Below are positions 32,918 through 43,022 of a DNA stretch of 64,000 nucleotides, piece after piece. The DNA lies in NCBI GenBank assembly GCA_963575645.1, contig OY754466.1:46656001-46720000 (forward strand). The letters run 5' to 3'. A model generated the notes under the pieces. The model had not been told where the DNA came from. It saw only the letters and a program-made list of their open reading frames with translations, and did no database searches. The DNA is from Xanthostigma xanthostigma (Eukaryota; Arthropoda; Insecta; Raphidioptera; Raphidiidae). The stretch's first letter is position 1. Every line of letters starts with the position of its first letter. Both the position numbers and the translations under genes were made by a program.

Positions 32918-33411
32918 CTAGCGGCCCTGTACGTGCTTTGCTACGTATAAAGTGAAATAATAAAACAATTTAATTGGAACATCTATCTATCTATCTATCT
33001 ATTTTATTAATTGCTAGCTATTTTAAAATATACATGGGCGTATATGTGTGTATGTCGAGCACTCCGGCTGCGTCGTCGTGCTCGAAAAAAATAGCGTAAA
33101 GTATTCGTGTATAACTGGTCTTTAAAACACTTGCTCTATTTCGAGCACTCCGGCTGCGCCGTCGTGCCAAGCAGTTTTAAACGATATCAACAGGTTCGCC
33201 ATCTTATATGGTTGTATTATGACTGTCAAGGAATAGACAAATAATTTGCAATAAAATAATATTGCGACTATAAATTGAAATGTAAGCTATCCTATCTTTC
33301 AAGTTGGGTCGAATTGCACACGGTGTGCAAATCAAATTTAAAATCGGTTCAGTAGTTTAGGAGTTCATCGCGGACAAACATGTGACACGTAATTTTTATA
33401 TATTAAGATTA
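32918..33411 (-). mobile_element. Helentron-like element, minus orientation, copy 1
   Basis: Read on the minus strand it starts ATCTTAATATATAAAAATTA and CGTGTCACATGTTTGTCCGC, has 'aaactactgaaccgatttt', and ends GGGCCGCTAG at 32918. It is nearly identical over 33210-33411 to 44855-45048. It contains a CTAT microsatellite (32982-33002) and two copies of a G/C-rich stem-loop GAGCACTCCGGCTGCG… (33057-33084 and 33140-33168). Non-autonomous. Confidence 0.75.
32982..33002 (+). repeat. (CTAT)n microsatellite
   Basis: Five CTAT units inside the Helentron-like element; such elements often carry microsatellites. Confidence 0.9.
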
Positions 33412-33964
33412 TTAAATATATGATTTAAAATAGCTTTTTGCACGGTTTCCAGTTCGAAACATTTCAGGATCGCTTTAAAATAAAAGAGACCAATTTTGCA
33501 ACGTAAGTCGACGAAAAAACGGTGGAATTCTATAAATTCGAGTGAAGCTCTCGGTCACCAGTTCTTTTATAAATTTATTACTTCCAATATTTCTTTATGC
33601 TAAAGATGTTCTATAAGTGTGTTCGATCTAAACCTATATGAATATATTTTTAAATACAATAAAAAATAAAAAGTATAGCTTGTTCGTTTTAAGTTGACAA
33701 AAAATCACCTGTCATCATCTGTCGTTACTGTATCATTTTAAAAAATATAAAAAAAATTAGTATATATATTTGCAATAAGACACTTACACTATTGGCGTCG
33801 GTCGGATGGCGGAACCTAGGGATCGGACCAAAATTTCTCGACTTAAGCACAAGCAAAGGACAAAAACCGAAAACACAAAAAAATGATGTTTTTAAACCGC
33901 AGCAACATGCTACGCACGTACACAGTAACAGTTCTAATACAAAACAAGCGTCCGCTACCGGTGC
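33412..33964. other. Unassigned, with a possible decayed coding start
   Basis: A plus-strand frame begins ATG at 33806 (MAEPRDRTKISRLKHKQRTK) and shifts at an A7 run near 33880 into another open frame (DVFKPQQHATHVHSN…) that runs to the hAT insertion at 33973. It is basic and hydrophilic; family not recognised. Confidence 0.25.
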
Positions 33965-34470
33965 GTTTATACTAGTGATGTGCCGGATCGTTAAAAATGT
34001 ATATCCGCGGATACGGATCTGAATACGGATATTTGGTTTCAAAATCCGCGGATACGGATACGAATCTTAACTTTCTTAGAGTACGCGGCGGTAAATATTG
34101 CACATCGACCTTTGGAAAGACTATCTGTTATGGGAAAAAGTTATTGACCTCTTTAAGAGTTAACTCTCATAACAGATTGTCTCTTTCCAAAGATCGATGT
34201 GCAATATCTCATTATAAAGATAGTTTTTTAGTACCTTTAAGTTATGTACTATTGGAATGGTACTCACTACGATAAATGTTTGCAATATAAAGGTGCCAAA
34301 TACGATTTTAAGAAATAAAAAATAATCTGAATGGAATTTAACAGTTTTTCATTATTACCTAATCACCTATATATAAATAAATAAAATTTCATCTATGAAT
34401 TGAAAATTAATAAGGTAAAAGATCCGCCAAAAACTAACGGATACGGATCCGGCACATCACTAGTTTATAC
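33965..34470. mobile_element. hAT-type MITE with perfect 8-bp TSD
   Basis: The element 33973-34462 (490 bp) begins TAGTGATGTGCCGGAT and ends ATCCGGCACATCACTA, with GTTTATAC on both sides (33965-33972 and 34463-34470). Subterminal CGGATACGGAT repeats occur at both ends. An internal inverted pair (ATATTGCACATCGACCTTTG near 34097 against CAAAGATCGATGTGCAATAT ending near 34208) makes the middle fold back. No transposase. Confidence 0.93.
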
Positions 34471-35166
34471 AGCACAATATTTGAACTCTCGCATACAACA
34501 CGGTACGACAACTAGACTATCAGATATAGCCACGAGTTACAATAAAGTAAGACTACATCTAATATTGTGCAATTGGTAGAAAGCGAACATTTTTTACCTC
34601 CCATAACATCCATTAAGGCATTACCATTTAATGATACAACAAAAAGCTATTGAAACTACACAAAACTTATTGGAACAGCAAGACGCGGACAACGCCTCTT
34701 CACAAAACACATATGTATATTTTTTAAATTTTACTCAGTGTTTAAAATGTGAGGGTGTTGCGATTAATGACAAAAATAACTAAAAAACATGTATAGTGTG
34801 GACAGACATTAAATTTTGTACCAGTCTACTGTATAGCTGTACCGCTACGGATACACTGTCATGACTCATGAGTCATGTGAGATGATCATAACGTGTCCAT
34901 ATCATTATCTACACACACAGCTTCATAGTATAATATATGCATAGTATTCTAATATGGTTGAACCCATGCGTGTGTGCATTAATAACGAGTTGGGAATAAT
35001 CGTTTATTTTAATAGTCGAAAGGTTGCTCATTCGAATGATTTTGATAATCGAATGATTCATTCGAAATGATTCCTTATAAGTAGTCCGATCGAGATAGAC
35101 AAAAAATAGTGGTAGGTTTACAATAATTCGATAAAGCTGAAAATTTATACAGGTCTTAGGCATACT
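34471..35166. other. Unassigned, with short open frames
   Basis: A plus-strand frame of 47 codons near 34640-34783 (MIQQKAIETTQNLLEQQDAD…) is hydrophilic and could continue the decayed coding region before the hAT insertion, but the frames do not join. The minus-strand frame 34909-35265 (118 codons) runs into the next snap-back and has no motif. Confidence 0.3.
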
Positions 35167-35361
35167 ATTCGGAACCCAAAGGAATCTCTGGTGAGAAATG
35201 CGCTGAACTGTCTTAAGGGGGGTTTTTGACAAAAGCATGATGGAGGCTAGGTTAGCCTCCATCATGCTTTTCTAAATCAATGTTTATCTGTCAAAAACCC
35301 TTCTTAGGACAGTTCAGCGCATTTCTCACCAGAGATCTCATCATTCCTTTGGGTTCCGAAT
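35167..35361. repeat. Snap-back MITE
   Basis: ATTCGGAACCCAAAGGAATC…CTGGTGAGAAATGCGCTGAA…GCATGATGGAGGCTA faces its complement across essentially no loop (TAGGTTAGC at the centre). The right arm has an extra 25 bp. Ends at …TTTGGGTTCCGAAT. No clear TSD. Confidence 0.85.
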
Positions 35362-35567
35362 TACAAATGAAATATCAAAAGCCCCCACCGATCGTACATC
35401 TGCTAAAAAAATTATTCAAAGTCAAAGGTTAAAAGTATCGGTTTTTTGCACTTTTCTCGTAAACGGTAAATGTTATCTAAAAATAGGTCAGACAAAAGTT
35501 GTAGATCATGCAATTGTCTACAAGAATTGGTCATATACTTCTTTTTCCTACGATCCTACTCGGATGT

Positions 35568-35903
35568 CATGGCGCGCAGTGCAAGAATATCAAACTTTCG
35601 GCCAGCGTAGTGTATACTATTTTTCTTCATGCCTCGGTTACTTAATTACTTATTGATTACATAGAAACACAGATAAGTTCCAAGCAAGCAGCTTTGAGGT
35701 TATACGTAAAAACGCGAATAACAGCTGTTCGCGACTACTTATTAGCTAAAATGTAATAGGGTTGCTATGGAAACGAGTGCAGTTGATAGGTTATTTTTTC
35801 TTTACTGCCGCCCGAACGTACGTACTTCCCACATCAGTGCATGTAATCCCACCAATTCGTAAATGCTAGACTTTCTGCCGATCGAGGTATGAAGAAAACA
35901 TTT
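35568..35903. mobile_element. Hairpin arm plus CTTCATACCTCGG element, copy 1
   Basis: 35568-35618 matches the right arm of the palindrome at 42556-42682 (CATGGCGCGCAGTGC… GTGTATAC). It is followed by a sequence bounded by TTTTTCTTCATGCCTCGG (35621) and CGATCGAGGTATGAAGAAAA (about 35879-35898), inverted ends of the family also seen at 42684-43022. Interior landmarks: CAGCTGTTCGCGACTA and GTGCATGTAATCCCACCAAT. Confidence 0.75.
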
Positions 35904-36272
35904 TTTTTAAATATGTATTGGTAAATTCGATATTATAAATATCTTCTGGTTTCACGTCCATTACTGTTGGATTTTTAAAAGAAGACCGGTCTATGGAATG
36001 TAGTCCTATGACCTTATTGCAGAAGAGCGCACATGTATTTTATATTACATAATATTAGTAAAAGGTAATGATCCTGGAACCGCTTCTATGCAATAAGGGA
36101 GTCCAGTCGACCAAACGTTTAACAATTGTGTTATCGCGATAATTGTACTATTGCTATAGCTGTACGACTATACAGCGACACTTGCTAACAGTACAAAAAA
36201 ATCTTACACCAGACAGTACATAGGCGTGCGTCCACGGACTAAGTTGAGAGGTGTTGTCTGAATATCATCAAA

Positions 36273-36431
36273 ATGGAAAGTAAAAAGGGAAAAACAGTTA
36301 GAAGTGGCGCTAGGGAGGTCATAGCGAATGTAATTAAAATGTGCGAGTTAGAGGCTCAAAATAATGCCTTAAAATTTAAAGCTATACTTTGTTTGCATGC
36401 CGTGCCATGCGCCGCCTATGAATTCCGATAA
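36273..36431 (+). pseudogene. Transposase-like N-terminal fragment
   Basis: The 52-codon frame starts MESKKGKTVRSGAREVIANV then IKMCELEAQNNALKFK. The K(K)GKxxRSxAREVIxNV opening is characteristic of a group of insect transposon proteins with a helix-turn-helix and DDE endonuclease (IS630/Tc1-like). After about residue 32 the frame no longer looks like the family, and it stops at 36429-36431. A matching downstream piece lies on the opposite strand (36382-36669), so the gene is broken and rearranged. Confidence 0.5.
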
Positions 36432-36669
36432 TTTGGGAACACATCAGCGACTTCTTGCCCTTTCCCCACCGGTCTTCTTTCGCCGATCGCACAGTATATT
36501 GATGTTTGTAAATGATAGCGGGAAAGTGGACAGGTACAAAATCAAACACCTTATTTGGCTTTGTATGACGTTTCCCTGGTGATCCCAGCTTCTTCAAATC
36601 TTCGTCCATCCCTAGTATCGAGTGATTATTAATAAGCGGCAGGTACCTATCGTGTGATACGAAATACAA
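36382..36669 (-). pseudogene. Transposase-like middle fragment on opposite strand
   Basis: A 95-codon frame containing LKKLGSPGKRHTKPNKVFDF and IIYKHQYTVRSAKEDRWGKG. In the insect transposon proteins mentioned for 36273, the N-terminal helix-turn-helix is followed by a (S/T)PGK(K/R) linker, an (F)D(F/Y) segment and an I..YxYTVRKE-like stretch before the DDE domain. The order fits, but the last 40 residues do not. This is from memory of the family's general pattern; no alignment was run. The catalytic domain is absent. Confidence 0.4.
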
Positions 36670-37114
36670 AGTTACCTGTGGGCTATGTAGTATACCTATT
36701 TACCCACGCGCCGATCTGTTTGTGGCCGATCAAGATGAAATACCTGCCGTAAATTGTTACCTTCGATTTAACTGTATCGACTTTCACTGATTTGGTAATT
36801 TTTTAGTAATAATAAATATTATACAAAGTGTGATATCACGATAATGCACCTTGATACAAGATGTAACGAAAATGGATAACTAAAATAATAATAAATTGTC
36901 TTTATTCGTTTGATTGCTAAGCAGTATTGAATGCGTCCGATACAATTACATAAACTTAAGATAAAAATGAATGAATTAGGAAAAAATAAATAAATACTAC
37001 ATTATTGTTTTTATTTTTTTATTTTTCAAATTTATTTTATTTCATGGACAAATTTACCAAAAAAAAACCGAGACATTGTTTTTTTAAATTAATTTATTTC
37101 CATAATTTATTATA
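36670..37114. other. Unassigned AT-rich DNA
   Basis: Nothing recognisable; very A/T-rich towards the end. Confidence 0.5.
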
Positions 37115-38221
37115 AAAATTAAGAATAAAAAAATTGGTTGTCTGTAAAGTCGGTTTACGGACGATAGTTTTACGTGATAACGTATTCCGTAATACATAAC
37201 CTAAACCTCCTAAAATTTGGTTTCAATCCGCTTATCCTTGGTGTCGGAATGATAAGAAATGTCAAAAGTGACGTTTGCAACTGTCAAAGTATTATGTTTT
37301 AATAATAATTAGTTATTCCAATACTTAACTTAGAAGGCGTTGCATTTCACAGAATACTAATGTCAAAAAATTGAATTAAACATTAGAAATTCAGCCGTTT
37401 TCATGTTGCATTTATACAGCTATTTTTCTATATAAATTTGTATAAAAAAATATATGGTCATACAGTAAGTAGATGAAACTTTGAAGCAGTAATGGGGGTA
37501 AAGAGTAGAATTACTACACCTTGAAACCGAACAGGAAACCGACAATAAGCTTACAGATTGTGGTAGGCTGAAATAGAAATATCAAAAGAAACAACTCACA
37601 AACATTTACTGAAAATGCCTGCTATCGACTATATGTAGTACAGCAGCGTAATTTGGGTTGCCTGCATATATTTTTTCACAAAATTAATAGATTTGTATAA
37701 TAATTCGAATTTATGATATTGCATCTTTCGCTTCAAATTTAGGTTAATTTTATTTATTTAAATCACTTACCATATAATATAATTGTTTTTTTTAACTTTC
37801 TTTCGTATTTAGTTTAAGTCTCAAAGATTAGCTGTCATAATATTTATAAAACAATTGCTTCACTGTTTATAATATAAAATTCCAAAACCTACTTACAATA
37901 TTTAAGTATTTTCATACGTCAAAAAATTGATTTTTATAATGATAAAATTTGTAAGAAAACGATTTTTTCGAGAGATGAGACCTAGCTAAAACGATTTTTT
38001 GCCCCCCAAAATCCCTTTTCAGTAAATTTCATCCAAATCGTTAGGGCCGTTTTCGAGAAAAGCACGCACAGGGTCAGGCGGAACGTTACGCGTTATGCGT
38101 TACGAACGTTAGGAACGTTACGTTACACTTTTTCGTACATGCAGCCGGTGTTTTATCAATTTATAATATTGGTGATTCATCAATTTATAAGACGTTATCA
38201 CGTCAAAAATTAAGATTAAAA
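37115..38221 (+). mobile_element. Interspersed family 'GTCGGTTTACGG', copy c with 16-bp TSD
   Basis: The element (about 37131-38205) starts AAATTGGTTGTCTGTAAAG and ends GACGTTATCACGTC. It is bracketed by AAAATTAAGAATAAAA (37115-37130) and AAAATTAAGATTAAAA (38206-38221), 15 of 16 identical. A duplication this long suggests target-primed reverse transcription rather than cut-and-paste, although the sequence is A-rich. It shares blocks with copy b (27508-28520) and has its own insert at about 37446-37690. Confidence 0.75.
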
Positions 38222-38533
38222 AAAATGTAAATAACTATAAGTTTTGCATTTTAATTAGCAGAGATCAAAATACACTTTTCGTTAAAACATTGTGTTTATG
38301 AATTCTTTATTAAGTCAATTTCTTTGACTATATACATTCATTTATTTAGGCCAACGTTTGCTTTGCATATTATGTGAAAATTGATTTTACATTAATTAGT
38401 ACACTTATTTAATTATTTAAATAGTTCTCTGGCATTATATTCTCAGAATTATATAGGATGAATATTATCCAAATTCACTATCATCGTTCTTTTACGTGAT
38501 CGATTTTCTTTTGCTTGATGCCCATATTCACCG

Positions 38534-38651
38534 AACACTATTAAAGATAGAAATTACTAATCTTGGAACAAATTTATTCGTTAGAATAAAATTTACTTTC
38601 AATTCAACAAGCAAAATATCAGGTAGAAAAGTTATAGTTTAAGAAGAAATT
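38534..38651 (+). repeat. Dispersed repeat shared with 6182-6296, copy 2
   Basis: GAACACTATTAAAGATAGAA…AACAAATTTATTCGTTAGAA matches the 6.2-kb copy. It ends where a TA-flanked MITE begins. Confidence 0.6.
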
Positions 38652-38652
38652 A

Positions 38653-38995
38653 TGACTAATTTTGAATGATTTAATCATATCACTTGGGGGTCCGAAATGC
38701 CGTATTTTTTCACTTGTGTGTAGAATTTTTATTTTATTTATTTTTTTTTATTTTATGTAAGTTTTAACGTACAATATAAAATCTAACAGTAAATTTCGTG
38801 GTTTTTAGAAAGGTTGGGCAATTAGTAAGCTATCAGATCATCTAAAAATTCAGACCAAAAAGTGAGAATATTTTTTTTTTAATTTTTAACTCCCAAAATT
38901 CAGATTTTTTAAAAAGAAAACCCAATTAGATTTTCTCGAAAATGACTCATTTCCGACCCCCAAATGATAGAGGTTAAATCATTCCAAATTAGTCA
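38653..38995. mobile_element. TA-flanked MITE
   Basis: TGACTAATTTTGAATGATTT at 38653 faces a near-complement ending AAATTAGTCA at 38995. The similarity runs on through CACTTGGGGGTCCGAAATG / CATTTCCGACCCCCAAATG, about 50 bp of TIR. TA flanks both sides (38651-38652 and 38996-38997). Tc1/mariner-like by TSD; no protein. Confidence 0.8.
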
Positions 38996-38997
38996 TA

Positions 38998-39799
38998 GTT
39001 TCTTCTCCCGAGAGGAATACGAGCAATTGCCGGTCACTCTGTATACTTTGCTTGGGATCCAGCCCTGGAATCTGCTGTTGAAATTTAATTTTCGATATCT
39101 GAATCGACCCTTTAAGATTGGAAACACTCTTTTGAAACATACTGTGCGTGTTTTAATAGGGTGATTGTGTTTTTTTTTTCGTAAAACAAAGTTTTTTTCT
39201 ATTTTCATTTCATTAAATCGATATGTTACACATTTATAAAAATACGGACTTGAGGACGCGACAGCTGAAATTCCCATCAGTTAAACTTTACTCATGAATA
39301 TTTTACGTTTTATGTAGGTATGTATAGTTGTATACACTTTTCGGTCCTCTTGAAAACACTTTGATGATGATGTGTACTATTATTTTAAAGAACTCCAAAA
39401 GTTTTTGTTAGTTACAAAAGCGTTTAGTTTGTGTTGTATGTATGAGCTTTTTAACCTATCTACACCACACCTTTATAAACCTCCAAAACTAAATGCGTTT
39501 AACGCGATGTATGTGTGTATCGTTTGTCTGTGGCATCGTAGCTTAAATATTAACTAGTGGTCCTATTTTGACGCCTTTTACTTTGTTTGAAAGAGTATTG
39601 TTGCGATATAGTTCTTAGTTTAAAAAATTTGAATTAAAAATAAAATATTTTTAAAAAATAAATTAACAAAATCATTGTTATATAAATTTAGAACCAGTCC
39701 CGTTAAAAAAAAATAACAAAATTTCACCACCATATTTAAAAAAAAACCGCACAGACAACACTGGATCTTCTTAAGGTGTCGTACCTCAAAAGGAAAAAA
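38998..39799. other. Unassigned stretch
   Basis: Opposed short frames at 38964-39164, 38993-39277, 39372-39557 and 39620-39880 have no motif. 39690-39800 is probably the 5' flank of the THAP-like repeat. Confidence 0.4.
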
Positions 39800-40465
39800 A
39801 GGAACTCTAATAGGATCGCTTCTTTGTCCGTCTGTCTGTCTGTTAAGACCCTTTTTCTTAGGAACGCGTGGAGGTATCAAGTTGAAATTAATATCAAATA
39901 CTCAGGTCTGCATCCCTTTGAGCTGTGAAAAAATCAAACTTCTAAGTCAACGCAATCAAAAGATACGGCCGTTTATGCAGCATAATATCTTGCAACAGAA
40001 ATCAAAACCTATAGGCTGTGTGCACGAAGCCTACTAGCGCCGCTAGTGGGTAAAAGAGAATTATTGAACTTACTTTTTATGGAATTGCGACATGTTTCTA
40101 TGGTGATAAGTCAAAAACTTTAGACGGCAATGATGTGTAAAAAAATAAATGTAATAAGGAAAATTGATGTTAATTTGTTTACACTGACAGCGGAACGTCA
40201 AATTAGGGCGCCAATGGTCTTTATTTTACTTAAATCTCCACCAGCGCAACAGCCCGGAACACAGCAAGCATTTCCAAATCGCTTAGTTTTCCCATGTTTT
40301 CTTTGTAATTAAAAAACTTCATAAAATTATAACTATTTTCACTTTTAATAAACATTGCTCATTGACATACGGAAAATTTGAGCTTGAAGTTTCCCCTAGT
40401 GCTCACCACAAACGCTCGCATCGTAAAATTTGTAACTCCGCCTCCTTGCACATAGCCCATAGGGT
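39800..40465 (-). mobile_element. Dispersed 0.7-kb element with THAP-like motif, copy 2
   Basis: Collinear with 8940-9690, lacking its 121-bp segment. The minus strand (40190-40295) has ATG, then a one-base deletion, then GNACCVPGCCAGGDLSKIK and a stop. CCVPGC is a typical THAP opening. The plus-strand frame 40130-40312 is a shadow. Confidence 0.55.
40190..40295 (-). pseudogene. THAP-like N-terminal fragment, frameshifted
   Basis: Relative to 9422-9523 this copy has lost one base between the ATG (40293-40295) and the cysteines, so it cannot be read through. The CCVPGC motif itself is closer to the family than in copy 1. Only the first two putative zinc ligands are present. Confidence 0.4.
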
Positions 40466-40983
40466 ATTTCCTGTTGACATAGAATCATTAAATTTGGCAA
40501 GAAGCGATATCTTATAGCACAAGTACAGGGAAAAATCCTAAAACCGTAAATATAACAAAAAAAAAAAATTGGGATTATTATTTGCAATTGATAAACTAAC
40601 CGCGATTTATGTTGATGTATGGTATACACTAAGCGTTTGACGAACTATTTACATAACTACACGTTTGTACGGAATCCTCGGTGCGCGAGTCCAGCTCTCA
40701 CTTTTATTGAAAACATTTTGAGCACACTTAGTTCGATTTACCCGATAAGTTACCATGCACGATTGTCAGTTTTATTTTCTTTGTTATATCGAAACTGAAA
40801 ATTGTAAACTGTATCATTACTTTATATATACGAATAACATATGTATTTACATTACAGGCGATTCAATTTATCATAGATATTGATTTCTAAATACCTATAT
40901 TACTTACTTTTTGTATAACTATAGAATTGATTATAAAACAGCTTTTACACACAATATTTATTTATTTCCAAATTTACATACTG
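40466..40983. other. Unassigned AT-rich DNA
   Basis: No element ends or convincing frame. Confidence 0.5.
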
Positions 40984-41637
40984 TTAAGGAGGTTGATCTG
41001 TTACAGTCCCAATCAAAGGTAAGTCGAATTCTAAATGGGAACTTTTATAGTTTATAAGTCGATGATACCAATAAATTATTGTCATAAAGGCATAAATAAA
41101 TATTTTTTTTAGTATTAATTAATTCTTTTAGTACTTTATACTTTAATGGACTAACTTTTGAATTTTTTGTACAAAGCTAGGTTAAAAAAAATAAATTTAT
41201 GTAAATATCTATATTTTACATATTTTTTGCAGTAAATTTTGTTGAAAATTTAGTTAAAATTGTTAAATCTGTCATGAATAAAAGTCCATAATCGAAAAGT
41301 GCTAAGGTTTAATAATTTTTTTTATTGATTAAAAGTCTTCTAATTAATTTGGAAAAAATATTAAAATATGCGTAAGACATCGATGCTTTACATAGATAAT
41401 TTTCGGGACTGCTGACAATATTTGGTTATTTGCAAAAAATTAAAATGAACAGTTTGCATGCTAGCTTGACATATTTTCCATAAGACTACATGTAAAAGTT
41501 TCTTTTAATTTTTAACTTTATAAATCTCCTAATGATTTTGGATTTTTTACAGAAAATTTTGTCATAAAAAAATCTATTAAAAAAACTTTATTTCAGATTT
41601 TTTTCATTATCTTCGTTAAACGGCTCAACCTCCTTAA
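40984..41637. mobile_element. piggyBac-like MITE with TTAA TSD
   Basis: TTAA at 40984-40987 and 41634-41637 flank a 646-bp element starting GGAGGTTGA and ending TCAACCTCC. A perfect TTAA duplication with short inverted ends is the piggyBac hallmark, although the 9-bp TIR starts GG rather than the usual CCY. The interior is very AT-rich and non-coding. A PIF-type reading (TTA plus AGG…) fits less well, since the two 3-bp flanks would differ. Confidence 0.65.
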
Positions 41638-41699
41638 GTCATTTAGTGACGTTCATTTAAAAGTCTTAGGTCCCATCAGTATAAGTACCTACATAATGC

Positions 41700-42049
41700 A
41701 TCTAGGGCAGGGGTCGAAAACCTGCGGCTCTTTTGATGTAAAGTTGCGGCTCTCCAGTTCCATACGCAAAAAATAATTATTTTATTATATAAACCCTTAA
41801 AAATCATCCAAACGATCCATGATTGAGTATCACGTCTATCTCTCAGCCATTTCTACTCGCGTCTCACTCGCACCACCCCCGTCGCGACGTGTCGTCTTCG
41901 GATATATATACTATATTATACCTATATAAGCAAATACTATGATACTGAAACAAAAACGTTTAGTGGCTCTTTAAAAACTGGGAAATTTTGTAAATTGTAA
42001 CTTTTGGTTCTTCCGTCTCAAAAGGTTGCCCGCGACACCTGATCTAGGG
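41700..42049. mobile_element. hAT-type MITE with perfect 8-bp TSD
   Basis: ATCTAGGG (41700-41707 and 42042-42049) flanks 41708-42041 (334 bp). The ends are CAGGGGTCGAAAACCTGCGG and AAAAGGTTGCCCGCGACACCTG, imperfect complements of the CAGGGGTCGGCAACCTG type common in animal hAT elements. No transposase. Confidence 0.92.
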
Positions 42050-42555
42050 TTGTCATTATAGGGGGCGTCCATTAATTACGTAAGGTGTTTTTTTTTTATT
42101 TGAAACCTCTTTTCTACTTGGTGAGATTTGGTAAGACATGGTGGGACCTCCCTCCCCATCCTCACGTGATATTTACCCTATAATTTTTAACTAACTAAAT
42201 TTATTTGATATGTTCATGTATTTTGCTTCATACCACTAACTGCCTAAGCGTTAATTCTTCTATGTATTACATTTTTTTTTTGTGAAATAAGAAGGGAAAA
42301 TAATACAAATTGCATTTTATCTGTTATTCTCTGAAGTTGAAGTGAGGTCTTCATTGACCCCACTCTCCCTTTAAATGACATTTTATTGGAACGTAGGTAT
42401 GCCTTGTGTTAAGCAAGATTTTCCTATACTCATGAACTCAGTTTAGAAAGCGCTGCTCTTAACTGATCAATTCAAGCTTTTTATTTTGTATTTTTTTATA
42501 AATTATGAAAAACATTCTGCGAAAGGGCTTCAAAAGGAATTTACGATTTTTAATA
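42050..42555. other. Unassigned stretch
   Basis: Nothing recognisable, apart from a GGGGGCGTCCATTAATTACG phrase at 42061 that looks like part of a dispersed insect repeat. Confidence 0.4.
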
Positions 42556-42682
42556 GTATATTACACCACAAGGGCCGAAAATTTAATATTCTTGCACTGC
42601 GCGCCATGATGCCCTCGGCTCGCCTCGGGCATCATGGCGCGCAGTGCTAGAATATCAAACTTTCGGCCAGTGTGGTGTATAC
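42556..42682. repeat. G/C-rich palindrome
   Basis: GTATATTACACCACAAGGGC…GCACTGCGCGCCATGATGCC faces GGCATCATGGCGCGCAGTGC…GTGGTGTATAC across CTCGGCTCGCCTCG. The inner 20-bp stem is perfect. The right arm alone recurs at 35568-35618, each time followed by the CTTCATACCTCGG element, so the two form one larger repeat. Confidence 0.85.
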
Positions 42683-42683
42683 T

Positions 42684-43022
42684 ATTTTTCTTCATACCTC
42701 GGTCGTAAGTACGCTTATTAAATACATTAATTAGGTAATTAATTACATAAAAGCACAGATAAATCTCAAGTAAGCAGCTTTTTAGGTTATACCTACGTAA
42801 AAACGCGAATGACAGCTGTTCGCGACTATTAGCTAAAATGTAACAGGGTTGATATGGAAACATCATCTTAACAACAGTTGAAAGGTTATTTTTTCTAACT
42901 GCCGCCTGAATTTAAGTACTTCCCGCATCAGTGCGTGTAATCCCACCAATGCGTAAATGTTAGATTTTCTGCCTTGATGCAGAAAGTATGTACCTACTTT
43001 CGATCGAGGTAGGAAGAAAAAA
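42684..43022. mobile_element. CTTCATACCTCGG TIR element, copy 2
   Basis: Bounded by TTTTTCTTCATACCTCGG and CGATCGAGGTAGGAAGAAAA. Same interior landmarks as 35620-35903, with a short extra repeat near the right end (GCCTTGATGCAGAAAGTATG). The frames 42561-42866 and 42863-43078 are non-coding shadows. Confidence 0.75.

Noticed and set aside
34909-35265. 118-codon minus frame, among the longest in the window
   Set aside because: Its N-terminal part is the snap-back arm at 35167-35265, and no motif or coding-like composition is visible in the rest.
40130-40312. Plus-strand 60-codon frame (…APMVFILLKSPPAQQPGTQQ…) similar to a plus frame in the 9.4-kb copy
   Set aside because: The minus strand gives a better explanation (THAP-like CCVPGC), and both plus frames lack any known motif.
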